A stretch of 64,000 nt of DNA from JALZUE01 sp051251725. GTDB taxonomy: Bacteria; Pseudomonadota; Gammaproteobacteria; Enterobacterales; Alteromonadaceae. The notes under the pieces are model-generated. The model was not told where the DNA came from. It saw nothing but the letters and a program-made list of their open reading frames with translations, and ran no database searches. Location of the stretch: positions 1-64,000 of the forward strand of contig JBPOFN010000009.1 of NCBI GenBank assembly GCA_051251725.1. Reading direction: 5' to 3'. The position numbers and the translations under genes were made by a program. Below, one piece after another: positions 23,526 through 33,150 of this stretch; position 1 is the first letter of the stretch; every line of letters starts with the position of its first letter.

Positions 23526-25634
23526 ATGGAAGATAGTAGCCTTTTTTATAATAAAGAACTCAGTTGGTTATCATTTAATGAGCGTGTGTTACAAGAAGCC
23601 TCAGATAAAACGGTACCACTTATCGAGCGTATCCACTTTTTAGGTATTTATTCGTCAAATCTCGATGAATTTTTCCGTGTTCGTGTTGCCAATATACGTC
23701 GTAAATCCTTAGTTGAACAAGCTCACCCAGAAGAGTTTAAAACCAATGAACCTTATTGGTCAAATTTACTTCATCAAATATTAGCGAAGATAGACATCTT
23801 AACAGAGCGCTTTCGCGAGGTTGCATTAGCAAATTTTGCCGAACTTGAAAACTACGGTATTAAGCTTATTTTTAATGACAAAAAATCAAAAATTTTTGAT
23901 GAGCAAATATCACCTGAGCAACACTTGTGGTTAAAGCAGTTTTTTGAACAAAAGGTGGTTAAACATATCACCCCCATCATTATTAACAGCAAAACCAATG
24001 TTTCTGCATGTTTAGATGATGATCGCATCTATTTTTTAGTCGCCTTAATTAACGGCGACTCCGAGCAATTCGCGTTAGTAGAAATTCCGAGAAATGAAGT
24101 TAAACGCTTTATTATTATGCCGGATCATCTGCAAAATGGCTTTAAGAAAATACTGATGCTCGATGATATTGTGCACTATTTTCTCGAAGATATTTTTAAA
24201 GGTACAGTCCCCTTTACCGCTATTGATGCTTATTCTATTAAGCTGAGTCGCGATGCCGAGTTTAATATCAATGACGAGCTTGACGGCAGCTTAATCGATA
24301 AAATGTCTAAGGGCTTAAAACAGCGTTTAACTGCTGAACCTGCACGTTTAGGCTATGACAAATTTATGCCTGAATATATGGTGAAATTTTTAAGAAAACA
24401 CCTAAAAATTAAAGGCGGCGACAATTTAGTGCCGGGCGTGCGTTTTCGCCATTTTGAAGATTTTGTCAGTTTTCCTAATTTAGGCGATAAGTCGCTCGAA
24501 AAAACAAATATTCACGCATTAGAGTCCCAACCCTTTATTCGCCATAATTCAGTATTTGACGCAATTTCGGCACAAGATATTTTAGTGTATTATCCTTATT
24601 ATAAGTTCCGTCATTTCACCGAGTTTGTCCGCCAAGCGTCATATGATCCCTTAGTAAAAGAAATAAAAATAAACATATACCGCGTCGCCAAAAAATCAGA
24701 AATAATCCATTCCCTAATTGAAGCGGTCAAAAATGGCAAAGACGTCACTGTAGTCGTTGAATTACAGGCGCGCTTTGATGAACAAGCTAATATTGAATGG
24801 GCAAAGTTAATGAAAGATGCCGGAATTCAAGTTGAATTTGGCATTCCGTCGTTAAAAATACACGCTAAAATTTGTTTAATTAAGCGCCTTGAAAGTGACA
24901 AATTAGTAACCTATTCCCATATCGGCACTGGTAATTTCCATGAAAAGAATGCCCGTGTTTATACTGATTTTTCACTGTTCACCAAACATAAAGAAATTAG
25001 CACCGAAGTTGATAATATCTTTTCATTTATTGCCCATAGCTATAAACGTTTTCGCTTTAATCATTTAATTGTTTCGCCGTTAACTTGCCGCCGCCGACTA
25101 AACCAGTTAATAGAAAATGAAATACGTTTTGCCGAAACAGGTAAAAAAGCGCACATTATTTTAAAAGTCAATAACTTGGTCGATGAAGATTTAATTAAGC
25201 GCCTTTATAAAGCCAGCAGCGCTGGCGTTAAAATTCAGTTAATTGTTCGCGGTATGTGTTCATTAATACCTGGTGTTAAAACACTAAGCGAAAATATTCA
25301 AGCAATTTCCATTGTTGATCAATTTCTTGAACACCCTCGAGTAATGGTTTTTCATAACGACGGTGACAAAGCGGTATTTATTAGTTCTGCTGATTGGATG
25401 GAGCGAAATATAGATCACAGAGTAGAAGTTGCCGCGCCAATTTACAATCCCGTGCTGAAACAACGCATTATCGATGTTATTGAATTACAGCTAAGTGATA
25501 ATTGCAAAGCGCGAAGAATTAATCAAAAGCAAAGTAATAGCTATGTTACTAAAGGTAAAGAGCCAATTCGCTCACAGTTGGCAATTTACGACTATTTTAA
25601 AACACAAGAAAGTATTGAAGCTATATCTAATTAG
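23526..25634 (+). CDS. ppk1: Polyphosphate kinase 1
   Basis: About 702 residues from the ATG at 23526 (a GTG two codons earlier is in frame). Synthesises polyphosphate from ATP at the membrane. The N-domain opens FYNKELSWLSFNERVLQEA. The PLD-like catalytic parts include SLKIHAKICLI (HxK) and YSHIGTGNFHEKNARVYTDF, and later LEHPRVMVFHNDGD with FISSADWMERN. Length is normal. It is followed at 193 bp by ppx on the same strand, the usual synthesis/degradation pair, with a stem-loop (25677-25725) between them. A PhoB-type promoter lies on the facing pstS-like gene. Confidence 0.95.
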   Translation: MEDSSLFYNKELSWLSFNERVLQEASDKTVPLIERIHFLGIYSSNLDEFFRVRVANIRRKSLVEQAHPEEFKTNEPYWSNLLHQILAKIDILTERFREVALANFAELENYGIKLIFNDKKSKIFDEQISPEQHLWLKQFFEQKVVKHITPIIINSKTNVSACLDDDRIYFLVALINGDSEQFALVEIPRNEVKRFIIMPDHLQNGFKKILMLDDIVHYFLEDIFKGTVPFTAIDAYSIKLSRDAEFNINDELDGSLIDKMSKGLKQRLTAEPARLGYDKFMPEYMVKFLRKHLKIKGGDNLVPGVRFRHFEDFVSFPNLGDKSLEKTNIHALESQPFIRHNSVFDAISAQDILVYYPYYKFRHFTEFVRQASYDPLVKEIKINIYRVAKKSEIIHSLIEAVKNGKDVTVVVELQARFDEQANIEWAKLMKDAGIQVEFGIPSLKIHAKICLIKRLESDKLVTYSHIGTGNFHEKNARVYTDFSLFTKHKEISTEVDNIFSFIAHSYKRFRFNHLIVSPLTCRRRLNQLIENEIRFAETGKKAHIILKVNNLVDEDLIKRLYKASSAGVKIQLIVRGMCSLIPGVKTLSENIQAISIVDQFLEHPRVMVFHNDGDKAVFISSADWMERNIDHRVEVAAPIYNPVLKQRIIDVIELQLSDNCKARRINQKQSNSYVTKGKEPIRSQLAIYDYFKTQESIEAISN

Positions 25635-25827
25635 CTAATAGCTCTACGTTGACAATTAAGCCTTTGCTAAAGGGTTGGTGCTGAGTATTTTATGTTTGCT
25701 ACGACAAATTCATATACTCAGTGCCGATAACTAAACTGGCATACTAAGCACTTGAAATTATTTATGAAAGCGACTACAACTAAAGCTAAGCTTCTTATTA
25801 TCCATTACCCTATGGTATATTTTTTCT

Positions 25828-27339
25828 ATGACTGATCATCAGCAACCAACAAAGCTAGACAACTGTTTAGCTGCTTTAGACATGGGCTCAAATAGCTTTC
25901 ATTTTGTCCTCGCCCGTATTGTTGATGACCACTTACAAATATTACACAGTGAGAAACACGATGTCAGGTTAGCTGATGGCTTAGATAAACATGATTTCCT
26001 CTCGCAAGCAGCGATCAATCGGGGCTTAGAAGCGCTTTCATCACTGGCCAGCACCACTGAAAATTTAACCAATGACAACTTTAAAGTGCTTGCAACTTAT
26101 ACCTTGCGGCAAGCAAAAAATTCCCACCAATTTTTAAGCCAAGCAGCTAAAATATTTCCGTTTGATATTGAAGTGATTTCCGGACATGAAGAAGCTCGCT
26201 TAATCTATCAAGGAGTAAGTCATTATGTCGAAGCTGATGTAAAGCGCTTAGTCATTGATATTGGCGGCGGTAGTACCGAATGTATTATTGGCAAAAATGA
26301 TAAAATTGCTATTTTAGATAGTGTCAATATGGGCTGTGTCAGCTTTAATCGCTGTTATTTTTCTGACGGTGAAATAACTAAAACGGCTTTTGAGCACGCT
26401 ATTTTACATGCCAGTTTAGAAATCGAAGCGATCAGTTCTCGCTTTAGAAAACACCGCTGGAAGCAAGCGCTTGGTACGTCTGGGACAATAAAAAGTATCT
26501 ATCATATTATTAATGCTGAACATGAATTCCCCCAGCCAATAACGCTAGTGCAGCTACATGCACTAAAAGAGCAAATGATCAGCGCTGAGCATGTTAATAA
26601 TTTAGCCTTTAAATCGTTAAAAGAAACAAGACGCACAGTGATTTGTCCAGGGCTCGCTATTTTGATTGCCTTAATGGAAGTTTTTGCCATTAAAGAGCTA
26701 GAGTATTGTGATTATGCCCTACGCGAGGGAGTATTATTTGATCAGCTTTCTCAAAAACTTGATCATGATATTTATCAGCGCACGATTAATAGTTTAATCA
26801 CAAGGTTTAACATTGATGTTGAACACATTGAGCGGGTTAGTCATATTGCTAATGACATTTTTCAACAAGTGAAAGAGGCTTGGAGCTTATCTGGTAAGCA
26901 CTACCAAAACTTACTTAAATGGGCGGTGGCTTTACATGAAATAGGTTTAGACATTAACCCTTCGGGTTATCATCGCCACGGCCGGTATATTATCGAAAAT
27001 GCCGACTTTGCGGGTTTTAACCAAGAGCAAGTACAAGCCCTTGCTTGGTTAGTGGGGAACCAACGACGAAAAATTCAGCGCCCAGATGACAATAAATGGT
27101 TTTTAATCAAGCCGGTAAAACTTGCCAGCACCTTAGTAATATTAAGACTTGCCTGCTTATTTAGTAAACAACGTGTCGACTTTCAAAGCTTAGCGATTAA
27201 GGTCGTCATTAAAAATGATCAACTAAAATGTAAGTTACCTAAAAATTGGCTCATTGAAAACCCAATTATTGCCGCTGCCCTGAGTCAAGAACAGGACCAA
27301 TTAAAAATCCTTGATATCAAGCTAACAATCACGGAATAA
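25828..27339 (+). CDS. ppx: Exopolyphosphatase (Ppx/GppA family)
   Basis: 503 residues. Actin-like ATPase fold: AALDMGSNSFHFVLARI (about 13-29), EEARLIYQGV, VIDIGGGSTECIIG and GTSGTIKSI. The C-terminal HD-like part has LHEIGLDINPSGYHRHG. Releases orthophosphate from polyphosphate ends and may also cleave pppGpp. Length suits the long two-module subfamily. Partner of ppk1 upstream. A convergent pstS-like gene lies downstream, separated by a bidirectional terminator. Confidence 0.92.
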   Translation: MTDHQQPTKLDNCLAALDMGSNSFHFVLARIVDDHLQILHSEKHDVRLADGLDKHDFLSQAAINRGLEALSSLASTTENLTNDNFKVLATYTLRQAKNSHQFLSQAAKIFPFDIEVISGHEEARLIYQGVSHYVEADVKRLVIDIGGGSTECIIGKNDKIAILDSVNMGCVSFNRCYFSDGEITKTAFEHAILHASLEIEAISSRFRKHRWKQALGTSGTIKSIYHIINAEHEFPQPITLVQLHALKEQMISAEHVNNLAFKSLKETRRTVICPGLAILIALMEVFAIKELEYCDYALREGVLFDQLSQKLDHDIYQRTINSLITRFNIDVEHIERVSHIANDIFQQVKEAWSLSGKHYQNLLKWAVALHEIGLDINPSGYHRHGRYIIENADFAGFNQEQVQALAWLVGNQRRKIQRPDDNKWFLIKPVKLASTLVILRLACLFSKQRVDFQSLAIKVVIKNDQLKCKLPKNWLIENPIIAAALSQEQDQLKILDIKLTITE

Positions 27340-27399
27340 CAGTCACGGAATAACAGTCACTGAATACTTGCGCCCTTTTCTCTTATCATTACTACACTT

Positions 27400-27435
27400 T
27401 TTATGTTTATGTTTATGTTTATGTTTATGTTTATG
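27400..27435. repeat. Hexanucleotide tandem repeat (TTTATG)x6
   Basis: Six exact copies of TTTATG. They lie between ppx and the terminator, in no gene. Just upstream (about 27332-27360) is a 14-bp unit repeated twice at the ppx end. Variable-number repeat by nature; a regulatory role is not evident. Confidence 0.85.
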
Positions 27436-27520
27436 AACATTGTTAAAACGGAAACAAAAATCATCACTTGTTATGCCTCCCCTTTATGAATTATGACACT
27501 AAGTTTTTGACAAAAAAAAA

Positions 27521-27540
27521 CCAGCAGATGCTGGCTTTTT
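27521..27540. terminator. Bidirectional terminator between ppx and pstS-like gene
   Basis: Stem CCAGCA / TGCTGG with a 2-nt loop, T-run on both strands (nine A on the left, five T on the right). Confidence 0.8.
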
Positions 27541-27571
27541 AACAAAGTTTGGGAAACTATTTAACTAACGG

Positions 27572-28534
27572 TTATTTCAAATCTAATTTAGCAAATTCTT
27601 TTTCAACTACCGTTGCTGGCAATGGAATATAACCATCTTTCTCGACCACTTCTTGGCCCGATTTAGACAGTACCATTTTTAAGAATTCAGCTTCCATTGG
27701 CGCTAACGGTTTATTCGGATGCTTGTTAACATAAACATATAAATAACGTGATAATGGATATTTACCCGCAATGGCGTTATCCATTGATGCTTCTACAAAG
27801 TCGTTGCCTTTTTTCGCTAAAGGCAAAGCACGCACACCTGAGGTTTTATAACCAATACCTGAATAACCAATACCATTTAATGACGCAGATACCGATTGCA
27901 CAACAGAGGCTGAACCGGGTTGCTCATTCACAGTATTTTTAAAGTCGCCTTTACAAAGCGCTTTCTTTTTAAAATATCCGTAAGTACCTGATACTGAATT
28001 ACGGCCGTATAATTGAATATCTTTACCAACCCAGTTACCGGTTAAGCCTAAATCACCCCAACGGTCAGCATTATCAACAGCACCACATTTACGGTTACTA
28101 GAGAAAATAGCGTCGACTTGGTCAATACGTAAACCTTTAATTGGGTTATCTTTATGAACAAAAACCGCTAACGCATCAATAGCAACACGTACAGCTGTTG
28201 GCTTGTAACCATAACGTTTTTCGAATGCTTCAATTTCACGCGACTTCATCTTACGGCTCATAGGGCCTAAATTAGAGGTAGCTTCAGTTAAAGCAGGTGG
28301 TGCAGTAGAAGAACCTGCAGCTTGAATTTGAACATTAACATTTGGGTAAGTACGTTTAAATTCCTCAGCCCAGAATGTCATCATGTTTGCTAAAGTATCA
28401 GAACCTACCGAAGATAAGTTACCTGAAATACCGCTTGTTTTTTTGTATGTAGGTAAATCACTATCAACCGCTAATGCTGAAAAGTTGACTAAGCTTGCTA
28501 AACCAATAATGCCTAAGGCACGTTTTAAACTCAT
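27572..28534 (-). CDS. pstS: PstS-type phosphate-binding protein
   Basis: About 320 residues from the ATG at 28534 (GGAGA site); the longer frame to 28591 is not supported. Signal peptide ends SALAVDS. The PstS family signature is GNLSSVGSDTLANMMTFWAE, then IQAAGSSTAPPALTEATSNLG, MSRKMK and YGRNSVSGTYGYFKKKALC. It binds phosphate in the periplasm. It is of the PstS-like/PBP subtype with a longer hinge; no pstCAB genes are in the window. A Pho box with a -10 lies 57 nt upstream, so phosphate starvation control is expected. Confidence 0.88.
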   Translation of the reverse strand: MSLKRALGIIGLASLVNFSALAVDSDLPTYKKTSGISGNLSSVGSDTLANMMTFWAEEFKRTYPNVNVQIQAAGSSTAPPALTEATSNLGPMSRKMKSREIEAFEKRYGYKPTAVRVAIDALAVFVHKDNPIKGLRIDQVDAIFSSNRKCGAVDNADRWGDLGLTGNWVGKDIQLYGRNSVSGTYGYFKKKALCKGDFKNTVNEQPGSASVVQSVSASLNGIGYSGIGYKTSGVRALPLAKKGNDFVEASMDNAIAGKYPLSRYLYVYVNKHPNKPLAPMEAEFLKMVLSKSGQEVVEKDGYIPLPATVVEKEFAKLDLK

Positions 28535-28590
28535 AATTATCTCCGATGAGCGTTTAAGAATTGTGAACACTATATAAAGGATATGTGACA

Positions 28591-28624
28591 ATTATATTTA
28601 AGCTTTGTGACACTTGTATGACAG
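28591..28624 (-). promoter_or_regulatory. Pho box and -10 of the pstS-like gene
   Basis: On the minus strand: CTGTCAT (28618-28624), 4 nt, GTGTCAC (28607-28613), 10 nt, then TATAAT (28591-28596). Two heptamers with an 11-bp period and a -10 ten bases later match the PhoB-dependent promoter plan. Confidence 0.8.
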
Positions 28625-28766
28625 TGACGAAATAAACTAATAATAATTATTTCAGGGGCGGTTCGCTTATTTAGTTCGTTGCTTTAGTACTTTTTTCCTT
28701 TCGAGCTTTCGATCTTTCATGGGAATGCACCCTAGCTAAACTTTAATAATGAGTGAGTGATAATTA

Positions 28767-28985
28767 TTAATCGGTCAGCAGTGGAGCCAACATTTTTTCC
28801 AAACCATTAAGTTTAACTTCATAAATAAGCGCAAGCTGTTCGCCAAGTTTTCCCTCAGGAAAACCTTTACTGTAAAACCATACTAAATATGGCTCAGGCA
28901 AATGTAAGAGCTTACGGCCTGAATATTTTCCAAAGGGCATTTTTTGATTAATGGCTGCAACTAATGCTTGTTGATCTTGTTCCAT
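28767..28985 (-). CDS. DUF3820 family small protein
   Basis: 72 residues from the ATG at 28985, which fits better than 29051 as homology starts nearby. The family signature is MPFGKYSGRKLLHLPEPYLV followed by WFYSKGFPEGKLGEQLALIYE. Members are cytoplasmic and of unknown function, some annotated as virulence-associated. Divergent from the next gene. Confidence 0.8.
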   Translation of the reverse strand: MEQDQQALVAAINQKMPFGKYSGRKLLHLPEPYLVWFYSKGFPEGKLGEQLALIYEVKLNGLEKMLAPLLTD

Positions 28986-29099
28986 GGTTATCTCTTTTGC
29001 GTGAAAAATGATTGTCATATTTGTGTCATTGATACTTTGGAAAAGTGTCACATTACCCTTTTATAATTGACCGGACTAGAATAATTAAAGGGATCTTTA

Positions 29100-30230
29100 A
29101 TGTCCATCATTAGAAAACGTAGCGCATCTCATAACGCAAACATTCCAACTAACGCCAGAGAAAATCAATATATTATTGCTGAGTTTGCCCTCACCGATGA
29201 ATTAATCGCCCGTTATGACGTTTCCAATGATAATGCTAAAGTAGCATCAACAACAGCGCAAGAGTATAACGCTTGTTACCGCCAGCTAGCAGAAACTTTT
29301 TTCAAGCTATGTGATAACGCTGAAATTAAAAACTGTCAGTTTATTGCCAATGATAAATTACCGCGAGTGCGTTTTAGCCAAGAAATGCATCAATGGCAAA
29401 CCAATCAGCAAATTCTGTTTTATTATCATCCAAGTGAACATGAGTTAAGTAAAACCTTTTATGACAGTGATATCCGCGCTAAAAAAATCAGTTTGTTATT
29501 TTTAGCGTCAGGTTTAGATATTCGCTTAAATGCCGCATTAATGCATCATAAAGTAGTTAAAGTATTGGCTAAATTAGCTACAGTGCTTAAGCTTGATAAC
29601 AGCTGCTTTCGCGTGAAAGATCATCAACATATTACCTACGATATTTTCTCCAGTGAAAAAGGCTGCGAACATAACAAAACTCATAAACTAAGAGCCATAC
29701 CCACTCGTTACCAGCAGCAAAATTATCCGCTCCCCACTGCCGCAGTCGAAATGAATTATGCTGTGGTCAAAATTCCTGTTACCGCTCACCTGTTAAGTTT
29801 GGTGGAAGTCGATCATCACTCTGCCGATCCATACAACCCGCTATATACCTTTATTACCGAGGCCTATAGCCAAGCGGCAAAACGATACAATATTAATAAC
29901 GGCGCAATGATCGCAAACGGACTGGTACCGATTGTACGTTATAGTGCCTTTGAAACAACCTCGACCCGCGGTGAATTACAGATGCTGGGGTATAATCCAA
30001 CAGACAATCCCTGTGGCTTGATCAGTAAATGGAACGCCAAGGAGCTAGTTGATAGCATTCAATTAATTTTTGTCGCTAACCAAGAAAATCAAACCGAATT
30101 TGGTTATGGCAAGTTTCTTAATCAAGTGGAGCAGGCGTTAAAATTAGTGGTCACTGAATTAGAGTTAACGCCGCGCCATGACGATGTCACTATGCGCTTT
30201 CATCAACATATTGCTTATCAGTTAAAATAA
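29100..30230 (+). CDS. Conserved hypothetical protein (DUF3083-like)
   Basis: 376 residues, soluble, no signal peptide or membrane segment. The length and repeated two-part structure (both halves contain segments like PRVRFS and PIVRYS) suggest the DUF3083 family of Alteromonadales; this is from memory and unverified. No catalytic motif is visible. It is followed by msrA 78 bp downstream. Confidence 0.6.
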   Translation: MSIIRKRSASHNANIPTNARENQYIIAEFALTDELIARYDVSNDNAKVASTTAQEYNACYRQLAETFFKLCDNAEIKNCQFIANDKLPRVRFSQEMHQWQTNQQILFYYHPSEHELSKTFYDSDIRAKKISLLFLASGLDIRLNAALMHHKVVKVLAKLATVLKLDNSCFRVKDHQHITYDIFSSEKGCEHNKTHKLRAIPTRYQQQNYPLPTAAVEMNYAVVKIPVTAHLLSLVEVDHHSADPYNPLYTFITEAYSQAAKRYNINNGAMIANGLVPIVRYSAFETTSTRGELQMLGYNPTDNPCGLISKWNAKELVDSIQLIFVANQENQTEFGYGKFLNQVEQALKLVVTELELTPRHDDVTMRFHQHIAYQLK

Positions 30231-30308
30231 ATAGCAACTCGCCTTTACCGTAAAATCGCGCTATCGTTAATTCAAAGAAGCGATAATAGTGTAGCTAAAG
30301 GTAGCGCG

Positions 30309-30857
30309 ATGAATGAGCAGAAAAATAATATTGAAATAGCCACTTTTGCTGGCGGCTGTTTTTGGTGTATTGAATCGGCTTTTAATAGCCTTATTGGTGT
30401 CGATGCTGCGTTGTCCGGTTATATGGGCGGCAGTACTGAAAACCCAACTTATCAAGATATTTGCACCGGCCAGTCAGGTCATGCTGAAGTGGTACAAATA
30501 AGCTTCGATAACAAGCTTATTTCTTACCAAGATTTATTAGCCATATTTTTTACCCTGCACGATCCAACCCAGCTTAACCGACAAGGTAATGATGTAGGCA
30601 CCCAGTATCGCTCGGCTGTTTTTTATCATTGTGATGAGCAAAAAGAAATAGTGAAAAGGCTTATAACTGAGCTGAACAATGACAATATTTGGCCGGCGGC
30701 AATAATGACAGAGCTAACACCCGCCAGCCGTTTTTATGTCGCGGAAGATTATCACCAAGATTATGTTAGTAATAATCCGCAAAACCCTTATTGCCAAATG
30801 TTAGTATTACCAAAATTGGCAAAATTTAGACAAAAATTTAGACAACAACTTAAATAA
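30309..30857 (+). CDS. msrA: Peptide methionine sulfoxide reductase A
   Basis: 182 residues. The catalytic motif GGCFWCIES has Cys17 as the nucleophile, followed by GYMGG, YQDICTGQSGHAEVVQI and QYRSAVFYH. Reduces the S form of methionine sulfoxide using thioredoxin. No signal peptide, so cytoplasmic. No fused or adjacent msrB. Its 3' end faces pilU, with a hairpin between them. Confidence 0.95.
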   Translation: MNEQKNNIEIATFAGGCFWCIESAFNSLIGVDAALSGYMGGSTENPTYQDICTGQSGHAEVVQISFDNKLISYQDLLAIFFTLHDPTQLNRQGNDVGTQYRSAVFYHCDEQKEIVKRLITELNNDNIWPAAIMTELTPASRFYVAEDYHQDYVSNNPQNPYCQMLVLPKLAKFRQKFRQQLK

Positions 30858-30859
30858 AA

Positions 30860-30890
30860 ACACCCGTTTTCTAACGATAAATCCGGGTGT
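30860..30890 (-). terminator. Terminator of the pilT-pilU operon
   Basis: Stem ACACCCG / CGGGTGT (7 bp, 17-nt loop). On the minus strand five T follow, so it serves pilU. Confidence 0.65.
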
Positions 30891-30899
30891 ATACATTCA

Positions 30900-32036
30900 T
30901 TATATTTCAGCACCTTTATCTTCAAAGCCATGTAAAGTCACACCTGATAACGAGCCAGTACCGCCTTGATCATTACTGCGTAACTTGATCATCAAGCGTA
31001 AATCATTCGGTGAATCAGCGTGATGAAGCGCATCTGCGTAATTAATTGAGCCTTTTTGATAATGATTAAACAAGGCCTGATCGAAAGTTTGCATACCTTG
31101 ATCGGTTGATTTTTGCATCACTTCTTTAATTTCATCAACCGCACCTTTTTTAATTAATTCGGCAATATAAGGTGAATTTAATAAAATCTCGATGGCGGCA
31201 ACTCGGCCATTACCATCTTTAGTTGGGATCAATTGCTGGGCAATAATGCCGCGTAAATTTAACGCTAAATCAAATAATAATTTACCGTGCTGCTCAGCCG
31301 GCACTAAATGCATAATACGATCGATTGCTTGGTTAGCATTGTTAGCATGCAGCGTGGCAATACATAAATGCCCTGTTTCAGCAAAACTTAACGCATGTTC
31401 CATAATGTCTTGGCTACGAATTTCACCAATTAAGATAACATCAGGCGCTTGTCGTAATGAGCTTTTTAGTGCTGCATCAAAGCTTTCTGTGTCTAACCCC
31501 ACTTCTCGTTGAGTAATCATACTTTTGGCATGTTCATGCACAAATTCAACTGGATCCTCAATCGTTAAAATATGACCACGAGAATTACGATTGCGATAAC
31601 CAATCAGTGAAGCCATCGAGGTCGACTTACCCGTACCTGTGCCACCAACAAAGAGCACTAAGCCGCGTTTTGACATCACCACTTCTTTTAAAACCGAAGG
31701 CAAGCCCAGTGAATCAACATCTGGAATATCGGTAACAATACGGCGAATAACCATACCTGCCATATCGCGCTGCCAAAAAGCAGAAACACGAAAACGACCA
31801 ATTTCATCGATTGAAATGGCAAAGTTACACTCTTTTTCGTTATCAAATTGCTGTTTTTGTTTTTCACTCATCGCATTATGAACCAGCCCTAAAGCTTCGT
31901 CACCGCTCAGTACATGTTCATCTATTGGTTGCAATTCACCATTAATTTTGGCACTAACCGGCAGCTTAGCGGTGACAAACATATCAGATGCCCCCGCCGC
32001 GACCATTTTTTGTAATAAATCATGAAAATTCATCAT
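30900..32036 (-). CDS. pilU: Type IV pilus retraction ATPase accessory PilU
   Basis: 378 residues. Walker A GGTGTGKSTSMASLIGYRN, Walker B-like SLRQAPDVILIGEIRS and the His box ETGHLCIATLHANN. The short N-terminal PAS-like part and the C-terminal tail beyond that of PilT mark it as PilU, the accessory hexamer that assists retraction. 34 nt downstream of pilT on the same strand. Pilin, pilB and pilQ genes are outside the window. Confidence 0.92.
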   Translation of the reverse strand: MMNFHDLLQKMVAAGASDMFVTAKLPVSAKINGELQPIDEHVLSGDEALGLVHNAMSEKQKQQFDNEKECNFAISIDEIGRFRVSAFWQRDMAGMVIRRIVTDIPDVDSLGLPSVLKEVVMSKRGLVLFVGGTGTGKSTSMASLIGYRNRNSRGHILTIEDPVEFVHEHAKSMITQREVGLDTESFDAALKSSLRQAPDVILIGEIRSQDIMEHALSFAETGHLCIATLHANNANQAIDRIMHLVPAEQHGKLLFDLALNLRGIIAQQLIPTKDGNGRVAAIEILLNSPYIAELIKKGAVDEIKEVMQKSTDQGMQTFDQALFNHYQKGSINYADALHHADSPNDLRLMIKLRSNDQGGTGSLSGVTLHGFEDKGAEI

Positions 32037-32070
32037 ATCTACCTAATACTTTTTATCTAAGCTTTGCTAA

Positions 32071-33117
32071 TTAATAGCCGCCGCTAAATTGATTTTTATC
32101 ATGTGCTTTCGATGCTGCATCTTGACGAGTAATTAACCCGCGGTTTACTAAGTTTAATAAACACTGATCCATTGTTTGCATACCATGCGACATCCCGGTT
32201 TGTATTGCCGAGTACATTTGCGCGATTTTATCTTCACGAATTAAGTTACGAATTGCTGGCACACCAATCATAATTTCGTGGGCGGCAACTCGGCCGCCGC
32301 CAACTTTTTTCACTAGCGTTTGAGAGATAACCGCGCGCAGTGACTCAGATAACATGGAACGAACCATAGCTTTTTCTTCGGCGGGGAAAACATCAATAAT
32401 ACGGTCAATGGTTTTTGGCGCGGAAGTGGTATGCAAGGTACCAAAGACTAAGTGACCGGTTTCAGCGGCGGTCATCGCTAAACGTATGGTTTCTAAATCA
32501 CGCATTTCCCCCACTAAAATAACATCGGGATCTTCACGTAAGGCCGAGCGTAAAGCATTACTAAAGCTTAATGTATCGCGATGTACTTCCCTTTGGTTGA
32601 TTAAACATAGTTTATTTTCATGAACAAATTCGATCGGATCTTCAATGGTTAAAATATGATCGTGTTTGGTGGAGTTAATATAATCGACCATAGCGGCTAA
32701 TGTGGTTGACTTACCAGATCCGGTTGGCCCTGTAACTAATACTAAGCCGCGCGGGTTTTCAGCAATATTTTTAAAACTCTCCGGACAACCTAATTGCTCC
32801 ATGGTTAAAACAACACTTGGAATAGTACGAAATACAGCCGCTGGGCCGCGATTTTGATTAAAGGCATTGACCCTGAAACGGGCTAAATTTGGCACTTCAA
32901 ATGAAAAATCGACCTCTAAATTTTGCTCATACTCTTTGCGTTGGCGGTCATTCATAATATCATAGACCAAAGCGTTAACGTCTTTTTCATCAAATGCTGG
33001 TATATTAAGCTTGCGAACGTCACCATCTACGCGAATCGACGGTGGTGTACCAGTAGAAAGATGTAAATCTGATGCGTTATGTTCAACACTAAACGCTAAG
33101 AGTTCTGTAATATCCAT
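32071..33117 (-). CDS. pilT: Type IV pilus retraction ATPase PilT
   Basis: 348 residues. Begins MDITELLAFSVEHNASDLHL, with Walker A GPTGSGKSTTLAAMVDY, SLREDPDVILVGEMRDLET, and the His box ETGHLVFGTLHTTSAPKTID. The AIRNLIRE segment is the retraction-critical helix. Acts as a cytoplasmic hexamer to depolymerise pili (twitching, DNA uptake). Diverges from yggS by 33 bp, the usual gammaproteobacterial arrangement. Confidence 0.95.
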   Translation of the reverse strand: MDITELLAFSVEHNASDLHLSTGTPPSIRVDGDVRKLNIPAFDEKDVNALVYDIMNDRQRKEYEQNLEVDFSFEVPNLARFRVNAFNQNRGPAAVFRTIPSVVLTMEQLGCPESFKNIAENPRGLVLVTGPTGSGKSTTLAAMVDYINSTKHDHILTIEDPIEFVHENKLCLINQREVHRDTLSFSNALRSALREDPDVILVGEMRDLETIRLAMTAAETGHLVFGTLHTTSAPKTIDRIIDVFPAEEKAMVRSMLSESLRAVISQTLVKKVGGGRVAAHEIMIGVPAIRNLIREDKIAQMYSAIQTGMSHGMQTMDQCLLNLVNRGLITRQDAASKAHDKNQFSGGY

Positions 33118-33150
33118 AATAACCTCTTTTAAATTTTATAAATTGTCAGC

